64,000 nucleotides of DNA from Euglena gracilis. Lineage: Eukaryota; Euglenida; Euglenophyceae; Euglenales. This document shows, piece by piece, positions 43,704 through 55,078 of this stretch (the stretch's first letter is position 1; each line of letters starts with the position of its first letter). Made by a program: the position numbers and the translations under genes. The DNA is taken from contig CP154954.1 of the NCBI GenBank assembly GCA_039621445.1, positions 13,076,716-13,140,715 of the forward strand. Direction: 5' to 3'. The notes below the pieces were generated by a model that was not told the origin of the DNA, searched no databases, and worked only from the letters and a program-made list of their open reading frames with translations.

Positions 43704-43775
43704 TAATAATAATAATAATAATAATAATAGTAATAATAATAATAATAGTAATAATAATAATACTACTACTAATGG
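43637..43775. repeat. (AAT)n microsatellite
   Basis: About 46 AAT units with a few AATG/AATAGT interruptions, just outside the right arm of the inverted-repeat structure. Confidence 0.97.
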
Positions 43776-44195
43776 TGAGAAAAAAATCAAACAATGAGTT
43801 TTTTGCTCATTTGGCAATTTTTTTGGTCTTTTTGACACATCAAATTATATTTCACCAAGTTTTTCACCTACTTACCAAAAGAATGCGTGGTCTAGTTGGG
43901 GAGGGGGAGTCGGTCACACACGGAAGTCACATGTTTGGAAGGAAACAGTATTGTGAGCCGTCTATTATTTAAGGGTTCGCAGGACTGGACTGCAGCTCGT
44001 CCAAATTTGTCCAGCGAAAATTCTAGTGGAATCCCCGGGGCCAGGGGAGGGGGGGGGTCTGTCAGCAGGGCCAGCTAATGGACTTTTTTTTCCAGTCACT
44101 GGCACGAAGCAAAAATGCAAAGCCCCAATGTGATTGGGCGGCACTCAGGGGTATTCAGTGCAACACCGGCGCTGACAGCCCCCTGTCTCCCTCAG

Positions 44196-44231
44196 TCTAC
44201 GGTGCCGTTTGACCTGCACCCCCTGCCATAG
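44196..44231 (+). CDS. Possible last exon (12 codons with stop)
   Basis: A pyrimidine tract and acceptor (ctgtctccctcag|TCT) open STVPFDLHPLP before TAG, with mostly G/C third positions. It is too short to prove. Confidence 0.22.
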   Translation, partial: STVPFDLHPLP

Positions 44232-44683
44232 CAGGAGCATTTCTGCTTCTCTGACCGCTCCACCACCGTCTCACCATTTTTTACCTTTGATGTTCTGTAT
44301 ACACATTCCATTCCTGTGATTTGGGTGTTCTGTGATCCCGTAACCTAACGCCAAAGTATTTCAAACCTAAAACTGGCTGGTGCTGCTTTGACTCCCTGTG
44401 GCCCAAATTTCAACATTGAATTTTTCAATTTTTTAACTATTTTTAAAGGTTCCACCAGTAATCCAGTAACACATATATATAGAGTAAGGCGCAACCACGG
44501 CAAGGATTTCGAATGTATTGCCAAACTGCAACAAAAGGATAATTTTGGATTTCTTCCTGAAGTGGTGTGATTTGGTTTCTTCTGTGGACATGGATAGCAC
44601 GTTTTTTTCCGTTTATTCAAGAACAACACCTCCCTGATTTCATGATTTGATTTGTTCCACGCCGAAATTTTTGACATACCCTG

Positions 44684-44684
<1 letters not shown>

Positions 44685-44736
<52 letters not shown>

Positions 44737-44805
44737 GGTGGGTGGGTGTGTGGGTGGGTGGGGGGGTGGGTGGGGGGGGGGGGGTGGGTGGGGGGGTGGG
44801 TGGGT

Positions 44806-44866
<61 letters not shown>
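44685..44866. repeat. (GT)n / (GGGT)n microsatellite
   Basis: GT, then GGGT and G-runs, then GT again. It directly precedes the ATG-containing exon at 44888. Cys-Val and Gly-Trp frames are shadows. Confidence 0.97.
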
Positions 44867-44867
<1 letters not shown>

Positions 44868-44887
44868 CGTGATTTGATTGAGCCGTC

Positions 44888-45067
44888 ATGACAGAACATC
44901 CACTCTATGGCCACCACCGCCTGTACAGTTCACAGTTCGCGTACCAGCATCTTGCCCAAGGCCTTCGTCCTAGTTGTCAGTTTCAGCTCCATCTGTCCAT
45001 TCGGAAGGGGTCGATGATGTGTGATCCACACAGCTGTCTTGCAGTGCAGACTGTGCTAGACGTGCAA
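44888..45067 (+). CDS. Four-exon gene, exon 1 (ATG)
   Basis: An ATG opens MTEHPLYGHHRLYSSQFAYQ, HLAQGLRPSCQFQLHLSIRK and GSMMCDPHSCLAVQTVLDVQ. The donor GTGCAA|gtgggc leaves 60 codons in phase 0, as exon 2 needs. His/Tyr/Gln-rich N-terminus, no signal peptide. It starts 20 bp after a GT microsatellite, so the promoter region is unusual or a 5' exon is missing. No family is recognised. Confidence 0.45.
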
Positions 45068-46989
45068 GTGGGCGGTGAAATTAATTGTAATGCATTTTTG
45101 TAATGTGAATTTTATTTACAGGGACAGGGACAAAAAAATTGCATGTTAGATGTTTTTTGGCAAAATTTAATCTCATTTTTATTTTTTTTCGACGCGTGTC
45201 AGTTTCCTCCGCCCTCTTGCATGACGCTTCAGCCCAAAGTGATAAAAATGGAAAAAGGGGGGGAAGGAAAAAGGAAATGCTGGAAATGGCCTTAAAATGA
45301 CAAAAAAAAGCATATAAGGTTTACCCTTCAGTTTTCCCAATGACAAGCAGGGATAAAAGGGTTCGAAAAATGCCGGGAGGATGCTTCGCATTTTTTTCCG
45401 CATTTTTTTTCAAAATTTTCCAGCTTGCATTTTGTGCATTTGTCGCTTTTTGGCACAGGTTTTTTAACGTTGTTTTTTTTACAATTCTTCTCAATTTTTT
45501 GAAAGTTTTTGATTTTTTCCCACCCGACATTTTTCTGATAATTCCATATGATTTCTTTAAATTTGGTCAGTTGGCGCCATTTCTGGCCTCTCATATTTTC
45601 TTTCGTGGCATGTTTCCCCGAAATGCGCATTTTTTTTGCGCATTTTTGTGTGTTTTTTTTCCGAGTCCAGGCTGGCGCATCCCCCCCTATACGTGGCAAA
45701 AAAAATACTAAACAGCGATTGAATACCGAATATCACCAAAATTGTTTACCAGATCAAACGTCTTACCGAACAGTTTTTACTGCAAAATTTTATTGTAGTT
45801 TTTCTCTAACTTGACGTAAATTGTGTGTTTAACCTCGGAAATATCATGCTCCAAGAGCTTTCAGGATGCAGTCCTAGCAAATGGGAGAAATGTAAGGTTC
45901 CGAGTGTGTTCCATCCTGGAAATTGTTAGCGTCTTGGCATTGAGTTTCTTGAGGAAGGAGGAAGCCGTGTTTTCAAATATATTTATGACATAACCGGCAG
46001 CTTACAAACTTACACAGGGCTCCATGAATCATACATCCTCAATTTTTTATCTCGACAATTTATACTACATCCACCCCCTCCTTTCTCCAACCCTAATATT
46101 TGGTCCAAACAGCACCAAAACATCATAAAAGAAAATAATAGCTGACCATTGACGATCCATTGACGGTCCGGTTCCATTGATAAAGTGTGTCGTTGACAAC
46201 TTGGGGGGGTTACTACCCCGTGTCAAGAGAACATTCCCTGAACATTCTTATGTCTTGGACAACGGAGGTTAACACCTTAAAATGAAAGGCAACGTGAAAG
46301 GAACCATAAACACGCCATATTATCCTGTTGTAAACCTCAATCTCAAGCCCGGCTTTCCAGAATGACGCAAATCTTCCAACAGAGTGCCCCTTTGGACACC
46401 TAATGAGAGTTGGATTTGAACAGCCCCTGGACTCAGGCAGGGGGGGGATTTCCAGGAACCCTTCACAAGCGAAATGCCTCCTCCCAGGCGTTTGCTCCCC
46501 GCCCTTCCTCATATGCAAACCTGGCCTCAAGCCCCCTGTCTTTAATTTCAAGTGCGGCCCGAACCCAGCTCCCGGGGGGGGGGGGGGAGGCAATTATTCT
46601 CCAACAGTCCAACGCTTGCCAAACATTTAATATTTAATATTGTTTAATATTTTGCCGTTTTATTAAAAAAAACGGCACCTGTAAACACAACTTTGGGTCA
46701 TTTTGAAGCCCAACAAAAAAGTGCCAGCTTCTTCACCGGTTTTTCCCCCAATGCGCGGGGGGACCCTGCAGGAGGGGATCTGAACGAAAGGGGAAAGGGA
46801 ATCCAAACCCCGTTTCATTTAAAGTTCTGCCCTCGGCGTTCCGCGAAGGATCTAAATAACACCCCCCCCCCTGCAATTGCGTAATTTCGAGAAGATGAAT
46901 CACGAGTTCCGGCACGCAGGTGTGGCATCCTCGGGGAGACGAACCTGTCAACCCTCTGTGTCCCGACCGCTCTTGTCTGTGTGGTGCAG

Positions 46990-47253
46990 ACCGTTAAAGA
47001 CGAGCTCTGCGTCACTCTCCCAGGGGTGGGGGAGGGGGGGGTGAAAAACGAGCCCCAGAAACAAGGCAGCACAAGACGGAAAAATGGCTACATCACCTAC
47101 AGGGCACCCTCCGGGACAACACCCTTTGGGGAGGGCCAACTGGGGGTTTTTACCCGCCATCATGGGGTGCCAACTTACCAGGATGGTTATTCGCCATTCC
47201 ACTCTTCAGGCCTAGATGCAGATGGCGGAAAGGAACCCAGCCGGATTCCCAAC
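46990..47253 (+). CDS. Four-exon gene, exon 2
   Basis: Acceptor gtgtggtgcag|ACC and a strong donor ATTCCCAAC|gtgagt enclose 88 codons, phase 0-0. It reads TVKDELCVTLPGVGEGG, KNEPQKQGSTRRKNGYITYR, APSGTTPFGEGQLGVFTRHH and GVPTYQDGYSPFHSSGLDAD before GGKEPSRIPN. The tail, rich in Gly, Ser, Pro and aromatic residues, resembles short motifs of microtubule-associated ciliary proteins, but this is an impression and no family is claimed. Confidence 0.62.
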
Positions 47254-47340
47254 GTGAGTTTCACGGCACAGGTTTGTTTTGGTGACAGTGAGGTTACCCA
47301 GAATTCTATTTTCTCTTTTTTTCTACATATTATGCTGCAG

Positions 47341-47396
47341 TGTGGTGCTTCACATAAAGCCCGGACCGACCCAATGGGAGGGACTATTTTGGGAAA
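47341..47396 (+). CDS. Four-exon gene, exon 3
   Basis: Acceptor attatgctgcag|TGT, phase 0; excellent donor TTGGGAAA|gtaagt, phase 2. It reads CGASHKARTDPMGGTILG plus two bases. Both neighbouring junctions agree in phase, which is strong support for this model. Confidence 0.62.
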
Positions 47397-47942
47397 GTAA
47401 GTAGTTCAATGTCAGTTGCTTGCACTCTTTTAAGAGTTGTATTAAGCTGTCCAGAGTTGCTTCAAAACATTTTTTTGTGTATTATTTAGAACCTCTTTTC
47501 CCAATGATTAATAATTACCAAATCATTTTACAATTCCCCCACTGCAATTTCATTGCGTTTATTATGTTGAAGAGACAGATATATGTAATTTTGGGTAGGC
47601 CGAGATATATTCATCTTTTTTCCTTTTCACGCTCTTTGCGGTGTTCCCAGACAAAAATTTAAATATCAAAAATCTTGCACCACGTTTTCAACAGAGTCAA
47701 AATTTTTGTAATCAAAGCTCCAAACTCCTGGGCGGTTAATTGTGTCCGTCGCATTCCCCCGCAAAAACGGTGCTGGACAATTATTTGCTTTCGGCCAGCA
47801 GTGAAGACATTTTTCCATCCAGAATGTGTCTTGTGTGGGTGGATGGGTGGGTGTGCGCGGGCATTGTGTCCGTCATTTTTTTCTGCCCCCGTGAGAGCTT
47901 ATGTATTCAACCCCTGGCGCCTTCCGTCCCCCTTCCCTCCAG

Positions 47943-47976
47943 CAAAGTGCCGTCCGATGGACACCTACCGCTCTGA
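47943..47976 (+). CDS. Four-exon gene, exon 4 (stop TGA)
   Basis: Acceptor cccttccctccag|C completes the split AA|C codon from exon 3 and gives NKVPSDGHLPL and TGA. The C-terminus of the model is therefore TILGNKVPSDGHLPL. The other open frame through the exon (CRPMDTYRSESGEESWG) reads longer but does not match the phase of exon 3. The full predicted protein is about 180 residues. Confidence 0.5.
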
Positions 47977-48377
47977 AAGCGGTGAAGAGTCTTGGGGAAT
48001 GGGGGTGTGCTTTGTGATTCATGGCAGAGCAAGTGATCGAGCGATCATGGAACCTTAATGCCATCTTTTTCTCATGGCAAGACAAATTGGATGTTTTAGC
48101 TAATTTAAAAAAATAGTTTTGAGCGTTATGCGGATCTATTTATTTACCTTTTTTTGGCAATATTTGGTGTATTCATCAGGTTTCATCGCAGTTTGGCTGG
48201 CAGGTTGTGAGATAACCATTGTGCATTCATTTCGAGCCCTATTTGACTGCCATTTATATTTATAATATTTCCCTTCCCAAAGGGGATTGGGTGGGAGAAT
48301 GCACCCCCCCCATCCGATGCCCCGCACCCCGCCCACCGGGAATAGGTCTCCTGGCAAGTAAGTGGGAACAAGCGCAG

Positions 48378-48473
48378 TCGGCAATTTCGCAGTGGGCCTC
48401 TGAGTGGACTTTCAAACACGGCCAGTCAGCCGGTGCTGGCCTGGTCACGCGACCATTTCCCGGGGGCGGGGGG
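48378..48473 (+). CDS. Gene 2, exon 1 (5' border uncertain)
   Basis: The frame reads SAISQWASEWTFKHGQSAGA and GLVTRPFPGGGG up to a strong donor GGGG|gtgagt, phase 0, as the next exon requires. Upstream the frame stays open (ASKWEQAQ) with other acceptors at 48349 and 48360, so the start may be up to 30 bp earlier, and the true start codon was not found. Trp/Gln/Ser-rich, probably helical. Confidence 0.5.
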
Positions 48474-48640
48474 GTGAGTGAGTTATGCCCGTTTCACTGG
48501 ACGCAAGTCAAAAAAAGCGACCATATTTAAGCGCATTCCGCCACCCAATAAAAATCAACAGAATGACAGTTTGAAAACAACTCCCCGGGATGCTTTTATT
48601 TTTAAGCTTCTTAACTTAACTGTTTATTGTGTGTTTTCAT

Positions 48641-49085
<445 letters not shown>

Positions 49086-49163
49086 AGTCACAGTCCCTTC
49101 AATGAAACATCCTGCCCCCCAGCCCCCCACCCCTCCCGTCCCCCAACAACCCCCGCGTCGCAG

Positions 49164-49298
49164 GGTTACTCTGCCCGCACCCTGGGCTCCGCCAGCTCCG
49201 TCTCCTCCCGGCGGTCGGTGGTCTCCGCCCAGAGCTCCCTGTGCAGCGCCGCCCGCCGGCTCCGCCGGGGCTTCGGCATCGAGATCTTCCAACAAACT
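49164..49298 (+). CDS. Gene 2, exon 2
   Basis: Acceptor cccccgcgtcgcag|GGT; 45 codons, phase 0-0, ending CAAACT|gtggag. It reads GYSARTLGSASSVSSRRSVV, SAQSSLCSAARRLRRGFGIE and IFQQT. It is a Ser/Arg-rich, probably disordered segment followed by a basic helix, with nearly all third positions G or C. The frame would otherwise stop at 49320. Confidence 0.68.
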
Positions 49299-49984
49299 GT
49301 GGAGTGTGCTGTGCCTCGCTGATGCGCCGCCTGTTTGGGCTAGAGTGTTACGAGGGAGTGCAAAGAAATAAGGTCTGGTTGCCTTTTTGTTTTTTTTTGC
49401 ATTTTTTTTTGCGATATCACCGGAGTTGCAACATTTTTTGCCTTTTTTTGCCAGGCAATTGCTTTCAAATTCTCACACTTCAGAGTCTTCCATGTTTCCA
49501 ATAATGTCCTCATCTGCACTTTCGAGTTTAAATGTTTCATACATTATACTTTTTTTTCAATATCAAGATGTTCTCAATGGAGAGATCTTTGTTTTTTTTG
49601 TTGTTGGCGCAAAATGCGGAAGAATGAAGTTTCCAACCGAACACCTGAGCCAAACACCATTGAATTCTTGTTGTTTGTAAATCTGGGTTTGTAAAGTTAG
49701 TATCGGCCCGGCCCTCCACCAGGAATCTCCCACGAACTTCTCATTTTGCGGAGCATAACAGACGGCTTGTGACGTTTGCAAATAACTACTACAAGGCATC
49801 CTGGATCTTTTCATCCATTTTGTACTCGCCAAAATGAGGCTTCCTGACCACTACCCTCCTCCCTATGGCTAGAAAGGCAGATCACCAATTGTGTTACACA
49901 TCCCACGCAGTCTTTGCAGATTTCATGGTTTGAGATTTTCCCAGATAATTTTTTGTCCATTCGGAATTTTATACAGTGTGAGAC

Positions 49985-50233
49985 CAGGGATTTTATAGTC
50001 GTGGACCTGGGGGGGGCCGGCCGGGCTCCGGCCGAGCCCCCCCCCCCCCCGGGGGGGTCCCCCCAGAGGGGGGTGGGAAATACTTTTCGGCCGAAAATTT
50101 TTGAAAAGGCGCTATTTTTAGCACTTTTCGCGATTTTTGTGGGTCCCCCGGGACCCCCCCCCCCCGGGGGGGCCCAGGGGGTGGGTAGGTGGGGGGGACC
50201 CCCCTCCCCCCCGGTCTTAAAAAAAAAACCCTG
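49985..50233 (+). mobile_element. F1 hAT-like MITE with perfect 8-bp target duplication
   Basis: The 249-bp element starts CAGGGATTTTATAGTCG and ends CTTAAAAAAAAAACCCTG. It is flanked by TGTGAGAC on both sides (49977-49984 and 50234-50241). It lies in the intron between exons 2 and 3 of gene 2. This is the clearest single insertion of the family. Confidence 0.93.
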
Positions 50234-50973
50234 TGTGAGACACCATTGTATACCCTCTCTACCCCCGCTACTGTGTGTTCCGAGTGGACTCCCTTTCCTC
50301 AGAGTGCGACCCTGGAAACCCCACAGAATTCCGGCCAGGCCGTTGCTTTGGTCGCTTGACAATACCTTTTGGGTAAAGCCACAGGCACCACGGCGTACAG
50401 GATGCTCGGCTCAATTTCCCAAACAACAAAGCCTGCTGACTTGAGCATCTGTCAACCCGGGCTGTGGCCAAGCTGTGTTGGAAGGCCCCCTCCATTCAGG
50501 GGAGAGGAAGTGGATTATACGGAGAACAGCTGTAGGGAATTTTTGGGACAGCTTTTGGTGCAGACGGCGTCATTTATTTGAAAGTAATTTTTGAATGGAA
50601 TTTTGTACGTCCACTCCAGCTGGGCATCTGCTCAAGTTCACAATCCCCGGGGGGGGGGGGGGGGTCCAAATTTGGCTCGTGGAAATCCTAATGGATCTCC
50701 CGGGGGTTTACCAGCAGGGCCAGCTGGTGAAAAAAATTCCCAGTGGCCTCCGCAAAGCGCTGGAAAAAAATTGCCCAAAACCTGCCGGAAAAAAATGCCT
50801 ATTTTTGGCCACGGAAGAAAATCGGCCAACAAACCGCATTTGACCACCCCGGGATGTGTCGCCGGATGGAGTGGTGTGCCACACTGGGCGACGCCGGCAA
50901 TTTTCGTGTTGGGGGACACGGGGATTGGTTTTTGAAATCCACCCCCTTCCCCCCCCCTCCCCCCAATTGGAAG

Positions 50974-51127
50974 TCCCTCCCCCGATGGGCCGCCCTCGCC
51001 GCGCCCTGGCCCCCGGCGCCCCTCCCGCTGCCGGAGGTCCCCGTGGCGCGGCCCGAGGTCAAGCCGCCGCTGCTGGACCCCCAGTGGATGTGGATGCAGC
51101 GCATGGTGGACTCCAAGGCCTCCGGCG
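50974..51127 (+). CDS. Gene 2, exon 3
   Basis: Acceptor ccaattggaag|TCC (phase 0); donor CCGGCG|gtctgc (phase 1). It reads SLPRWAALAAPWPPAPLPLP, EVPVARPEVKPPLLDPQWMW and MQRMVDSKASG. It is Pro/Ala/Val-rich, then moves into a helix, with third positions almost wholly G or C. A long CA microsatellite begins about 25 bp into the following intron. Confidence 0.72.
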
Positions 51128-51149
51128 GTCTGCCTTCCCCCGCCCGGGC

Positions 51150-51234
51150 GCACACTCGCACGCACTCACACGCTTTCACTCACACATACACACACCCACA
51201 CGCACACCGTTACACACAGACACTCACGCGCGCG

Positions 51235-51307
<73 letters not shown>

Positions 51308-51470
51308 AACGCACGCACACAAGGCACGCACACGCATACACACATTCATGCAGAAACACACAGGCGCAAGCATGCACACATATGTGTACACAAGTGCGTA
51401 CACACACACACATACACACAGCAACACAAACAGACAGACAGACAGACATGCACATGCACATGCGCACGCG

Positions 51471-51525
<55 letters not shown>

Positions 51526-51534
51526 ACATACACA

Positions 51535-51571
<37 letters not shown>

Positions 51572-51575
51572 CACA
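51150..51575. repeat. (CA)n compound microsatellite
   Basis: CA with CGCA, CAGA and GCGC patches fills nearly the whole intron between gene 2 exons 3 and 4. A continuous reading frame (50743-51807) through it is accidental. Confidence 0.97.
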
Positions 51576-51601
51576 AACCGCCAGTGCATTGTTTCCGGCA
51601 G

Positions 51602-51729
51602 TTCCGCGGGAGCTGGTCACTAGGCTGCTGGACGTGCAGGAGAAATGGAAGGAGGACCGGAAGGCTTTAGTCGACCTGCAAACCGACCTGCTGTACGTGT
51701 TGGATCAGCTGGAGGAGCAGCGGAGGCAG
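51602..51729 (+). CDS. Gene 2, exon 4: start of coiled-coil core
   Basis: Acceptor tttccggcag|TT completes the codon split from exon 3 (phase 1); donor GAGGCAG|gtgtgg, phase 0. It reads [40 protein letters not shown] and RQ. Leucines at heptad spacing (LL.VQ..W, L..LQ.DL.YVL.QLEEQ) indicate a coiled coil. It is the most convincing exon of the window, with both junctions phase-matched. Confidence 0.8.
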
Positions 51730-53203
51730 GTGTGGTTCCTGGATGGACTGGTTCGTCAAACCCTCAAAAAAGGGCGTGCCAAAAATGAATTCAGGAATTG
51801 CATGTAATGTTAAGAAGAAGATATAATTTCATGTATATTAATATTAAAACTGGTTCGATGTTGTATATTATTCTTAAAAATGACAACATTCATTCATCAG
51901 AGATGTTCGTGGATTCCCACTGCGAACGTGTATCAGCCCACATATTTTGTATAAGGTTGGTGTCCTCGCATCAGAAAGGGGTTTAGCCATCCCTCTTTTC
52001 TCCCCAAGGCAGAATGAGAATCCCGATGGGGGCAATCGACCACCATCGCTCTCCTTGGTTGGCAGGGGGGGGGGGCTCCCACCACCCCTAACCCTAACCC
52101 CTTCCAGTGGCGCCGATCTTTTCAAAATTATTTTTGTCAAATTTTTCCATTTTGGTACCGATCCATTTTTACTGGCAACGGTGTGGGTCGTAGGTCCGAC
52201 TACTGCCCCACCACCTTCCCTCCCTGGGAGGTTTGTGGATTCGGCCAAATGTGTGTCTTTGAAAACCCTTTCTTTTCGTCCAGACTTTTTTTGACATCCC
52301 AACCACCTGTCCATGGCACGCGGGGAACAGTGATTTTATTAAGCCGAAGGGGAAGATGATAAAAGATGAAAAACAATCAGCAGAAAAATAGAAAATTTGA
52401 GATCAAATGAATGAAGTGGTGTATTTGCCATTCGGGATTGTGCAAGGAAGAGAAGGGTACCCACCGGGCACCTGGGCTCTTCACAGTTGGGGGTCGCCTC
52501 ACCTTTTTCCCGGCCAAGAACTCCCAGCTGGGCTGCAGAATCTGCAGAACCAGGAGTGGAAGTAAAGTTTTTAACACCTCGGCACAGTGTGCCAATTTTT
52601 TTTTGCAAATGGGATCCGATATTGTCAAAAATGCTGTTTTTTTGCGAAAGTGTTAACGTATTTTCCTGAAAAGATTGGCAACGACATTTAAAGTGACCTC
52701 TAAATAATACAATGATTGCTTGAGAGGAACCCCAAACAGGCTCTTTTTTAAGACCCCTGGGGGAACGGGAGGCGACCCGCCGGGGGTAGAACCCCAAAAA
52801 ACCAGGCCACCTGAATGAATTTCTCAGAATTTTTCCGGTGTTTTGTATGAAATCTATATTATATTTATATGTAGAAAAGTATATTGTATTACTGCGGTAT
52901 GCTTATGTCGAAACTGGCCCAGCAAACCTCCCAGCAGGGTATTTCACAGGGGGCTGACCGGCAGGTAAATGGTGGTAAACCCTCCCCCCAAATAATAACC
53001 CACCAAATAATACCCCCCAAAATAGCTTCAGAAAAGGTGCCAACCCAGCAGAATGTCTCTGATTATGGGTCCCAGTCGGGTCCAACCCACCGGCCAGATG
53101 GACTGGACCACTCCGTTTTTCAGGTGGATGGGGGCCCCTGGTGTTTTTTTTTGGTGGTATTTTTGTCAACGTTGGCGTTGCTGCTTTGTGTTTTGGTCGG
53201 CAG

Positions 53204-53316
53204 GCTGCTCGGCATCAAACCGCAGTCATGGCAGAGCAGCGCCGGGTCGCGCGCTACGAATGGCAGACAGAAGCGCTTGCCCAGGTGGCGATGAATGCGG
53301 TCGGTTCCGCCATTGG
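53204..53316 (+). CDS. Gene 2, exon 5
   Basis: Acceptor tttggtcggcag|GCT (phase 0); donor GCCATTGG|gtatgt (phase 2). It reads AARHQTAVMAEQRRVARYEW and QTEALAQVAMNAVGSAI, continuing the helical pattern of exon 4. A GT/GGGTGT repeat starts soon after the donor. Confidence 0.75.
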
Positions 53317-53339
53317 GTATGTGCCCCTGTGACCCAGCT

Positions 53340-53650
53340 CTGTGTGCTGTGTGTGCATGCGACTGGGTGTGCGCACATGTGTGGGTGGGTGGGTGGGTGT
53401 GGGTATGAGTGGGGGTTGTTTGGGTGGGTGGGTGGGTGCGGGTGTGTTGTGTTTGTTGGTGTGGGTGTGGGTGTGTTGTGTTTGTGTTTGTGGGTGTGGG
53501 GGTGGGTGGGTGGGTGTGGGTGTGAGTGGGGGTTGTTTGGGTGTGGGTGGGTGGGTGTTGGTGGGTGCTGTGTTTGTGTGTGCACGCATGTGTGTGTGTG
53601 TGGTTGGTGGGTCGGCAGGTGGGTGGGTGCTGTGGGCACGTGTGTGTGCC
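53340..53650. repeat. GGGTGT / GGGT microsatellite
   Basis: A diverged GTGTGGGTGGGTGGGT array, about 300 bp, in the intron after exon 5. The phrase GGGTGTGAGTGGGGGTTGTT occurs twice (about 53400 and 53518), indicating an internal duplication of about 115 bp. Confidence 0.92.
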
Positions 53651-53775
53651 ATTTGTTGTCCCCTTCAACATGCCATATGAACCACCAACAACTGTAACTT
53701 TTCAACCCTCATTCTGCCATTTGGTTGTTTTCACCGTTTTGCTTTTTCAAAACCATATGATCGGCCTTCCCCCAG

Positions 53776-53818
53776 GACTGGGCACCGCGTGGTGGTGCAC
53801 ATCTTGACCCAGGAGCAG
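53776..53818 (+). CDS. Gene 2, exon 6 (43-nt micro-exon)
   Basis: Acceptor ccttcccccag|G completes the split GG|G codon; donor CAGGAGCAG|gtccag, phase 0. It reads TGHRVVVHILTQEQ. At 43 nt it is very short, but both phases agree with neighbours and the peptide continues the helix. Confidence 0.68.
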
Positions 53819-53989
53819 GTCCAGCAGCCCTCAACATCCATTTTTCTGGGTAGAGGGAACGGTGATGACACAATGGGAATTCAGCAGAATTTCATTTGCT
53901 CCTTGCAAGGTCGAACCCGAAATTTCAGTTCCCCCAGAGGAATTTCTGCATTGGCACCTCTGTTTTGTCCCTCATATGCTGTTTTCAGA

Positions 53990-54410
53990 TTCATTTAAAA
54001 ACCCCCCAATTATAAAGCCCCCCCCCCCGGCTTTATATTTTGACGGATTTCAAGACCCTCAGAGGGGGCTTTATATTTGGGGGGGGGGGCTTTAAATTTG
54101 AGGGGGAAATCAGATTTTTTCTGATGGCCTCTATGACGTTCGGCAGCCTTTAATTGTGGCCAAATGCCAATTTTATGCCAAATTTCCGTGTGTGTGTGTG
54201 TGTGTCTTATTTTCCCAAATAATCCGCAATTATTATCCAAAATGGAGCATTTTTGGTGAAAAAAAAATGTTGTGTCCACCCAAAATTTTTAATTTTTTCT
54301 TGAATGGCACCAGTGTCTGGCTCCCATCGGGGGGGGGGGGAGGCTTTATATTTGGGCGGCAAAACCAAACACCGCAGGGGGGGCTTTATATTTGGGGGGT
54401 TTACCTTACA
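53990..54410. repeat. GGCTTTATATTTGGGGGG element pair
   Basis: AATTATAAAGCCCCCCC at 54010 is answered by GGGGGCTTTATATTTGGGG at 54065-54095, and the same words recur at 54340-54400. A GCGTTATATTTGGGGGG relative lies at 18135. It is probably a dispersed inverted-repeat element in the intron before exon 7. Confidence 0.6.
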
Positions 54411-54480
54411 AAATTTGAAATACAGAGCTTTGATATCTTCGTCCCAATTATTTGCATTTTTTTTGCTCTGAATGTGTCAG

Positions 54481-54585
54481 GCGAGACGGCAGCGGAATCA
54501 GCAACATTTCTTGTCCTGCCGCCTGGAGAGAATGGAAAGTGCGCTGATGGCGCGCGAGGACCGATTCAACCCAACAGTGGCCCAG
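54481..54585 (+). CDS. Gene 2, exon 7, with a GC donor
   Basis: Acceptor ctgaatgtgtcag|GCG, phase 0; 35 codons reading ARRQRNQQHFLSCRLERMES and ALMAREDRFNPTVAQ. The preferred donor is CAG|gcgtgt, a GC-AG intron, because it gives phase 0 and resembles the CAG|gtgtg donors of exons 4, 8 and 9. A canonical alternative (CAGTTT|gtggga, 54633) adds 16 residues (ACPRIEFIWMISTQF) in the same phase. Basic/acidic helical segment. Confidence 0.7.
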
Positions 54586-55018
54586 GCGTGTCCGAGAATT
54601 GAGTTTATTTGGATGATTTCCACCCAGTTTGTGGGATCAGGTTCATTCCCCTCCCCATTTTTAATTCCTCTGAAGTCCATTGCCTGGTTGTGTCGACCCC
54701 CCCACAATATTGTGTTTTGTTAAGTTTATTTTTTCCGAATAGTTGTCCCTAACGAGTGATTTTCATTTTGTTTCATATATATTCATCGCAAAAAATGAAG
54801 GAGTCAAACCCACACGTGATGACACACGCAGCATGCACACACAGCGTACACATTCACTTGTGAATTTGCGGGCATTTTCATATGCACATGTACATACACA
54901 CATGTGTTCATACACAGACACATTTTCACACACGCGTGCACGTGTGCGCATTAATATATTATTAAATGCTGCCAGCGAAGCTTCTCATTGTTCTCTTTCT
55001 CCTGCCTTCCATTTCCAG

Positions 55019-55078
55019 GGCGAAGCCCCCAACCAAACCGCCACTGCCTTGGTAGGAGCCGCCATCACCGCCATGCAG
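55019..55078 (+). CDS. Gene 2, exon 8 (60 nt, 20 codons)
   Basis: Acceptor cttccatttccag|GGC and donor ATGCAG|gtgtgc. It reads GEAPNQTATALVGAAITAMQ, phase 0-0. Length, phase and the pattern TA..L..A.ITA.Q match exons 9 and 12. Confidence 0.75.
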
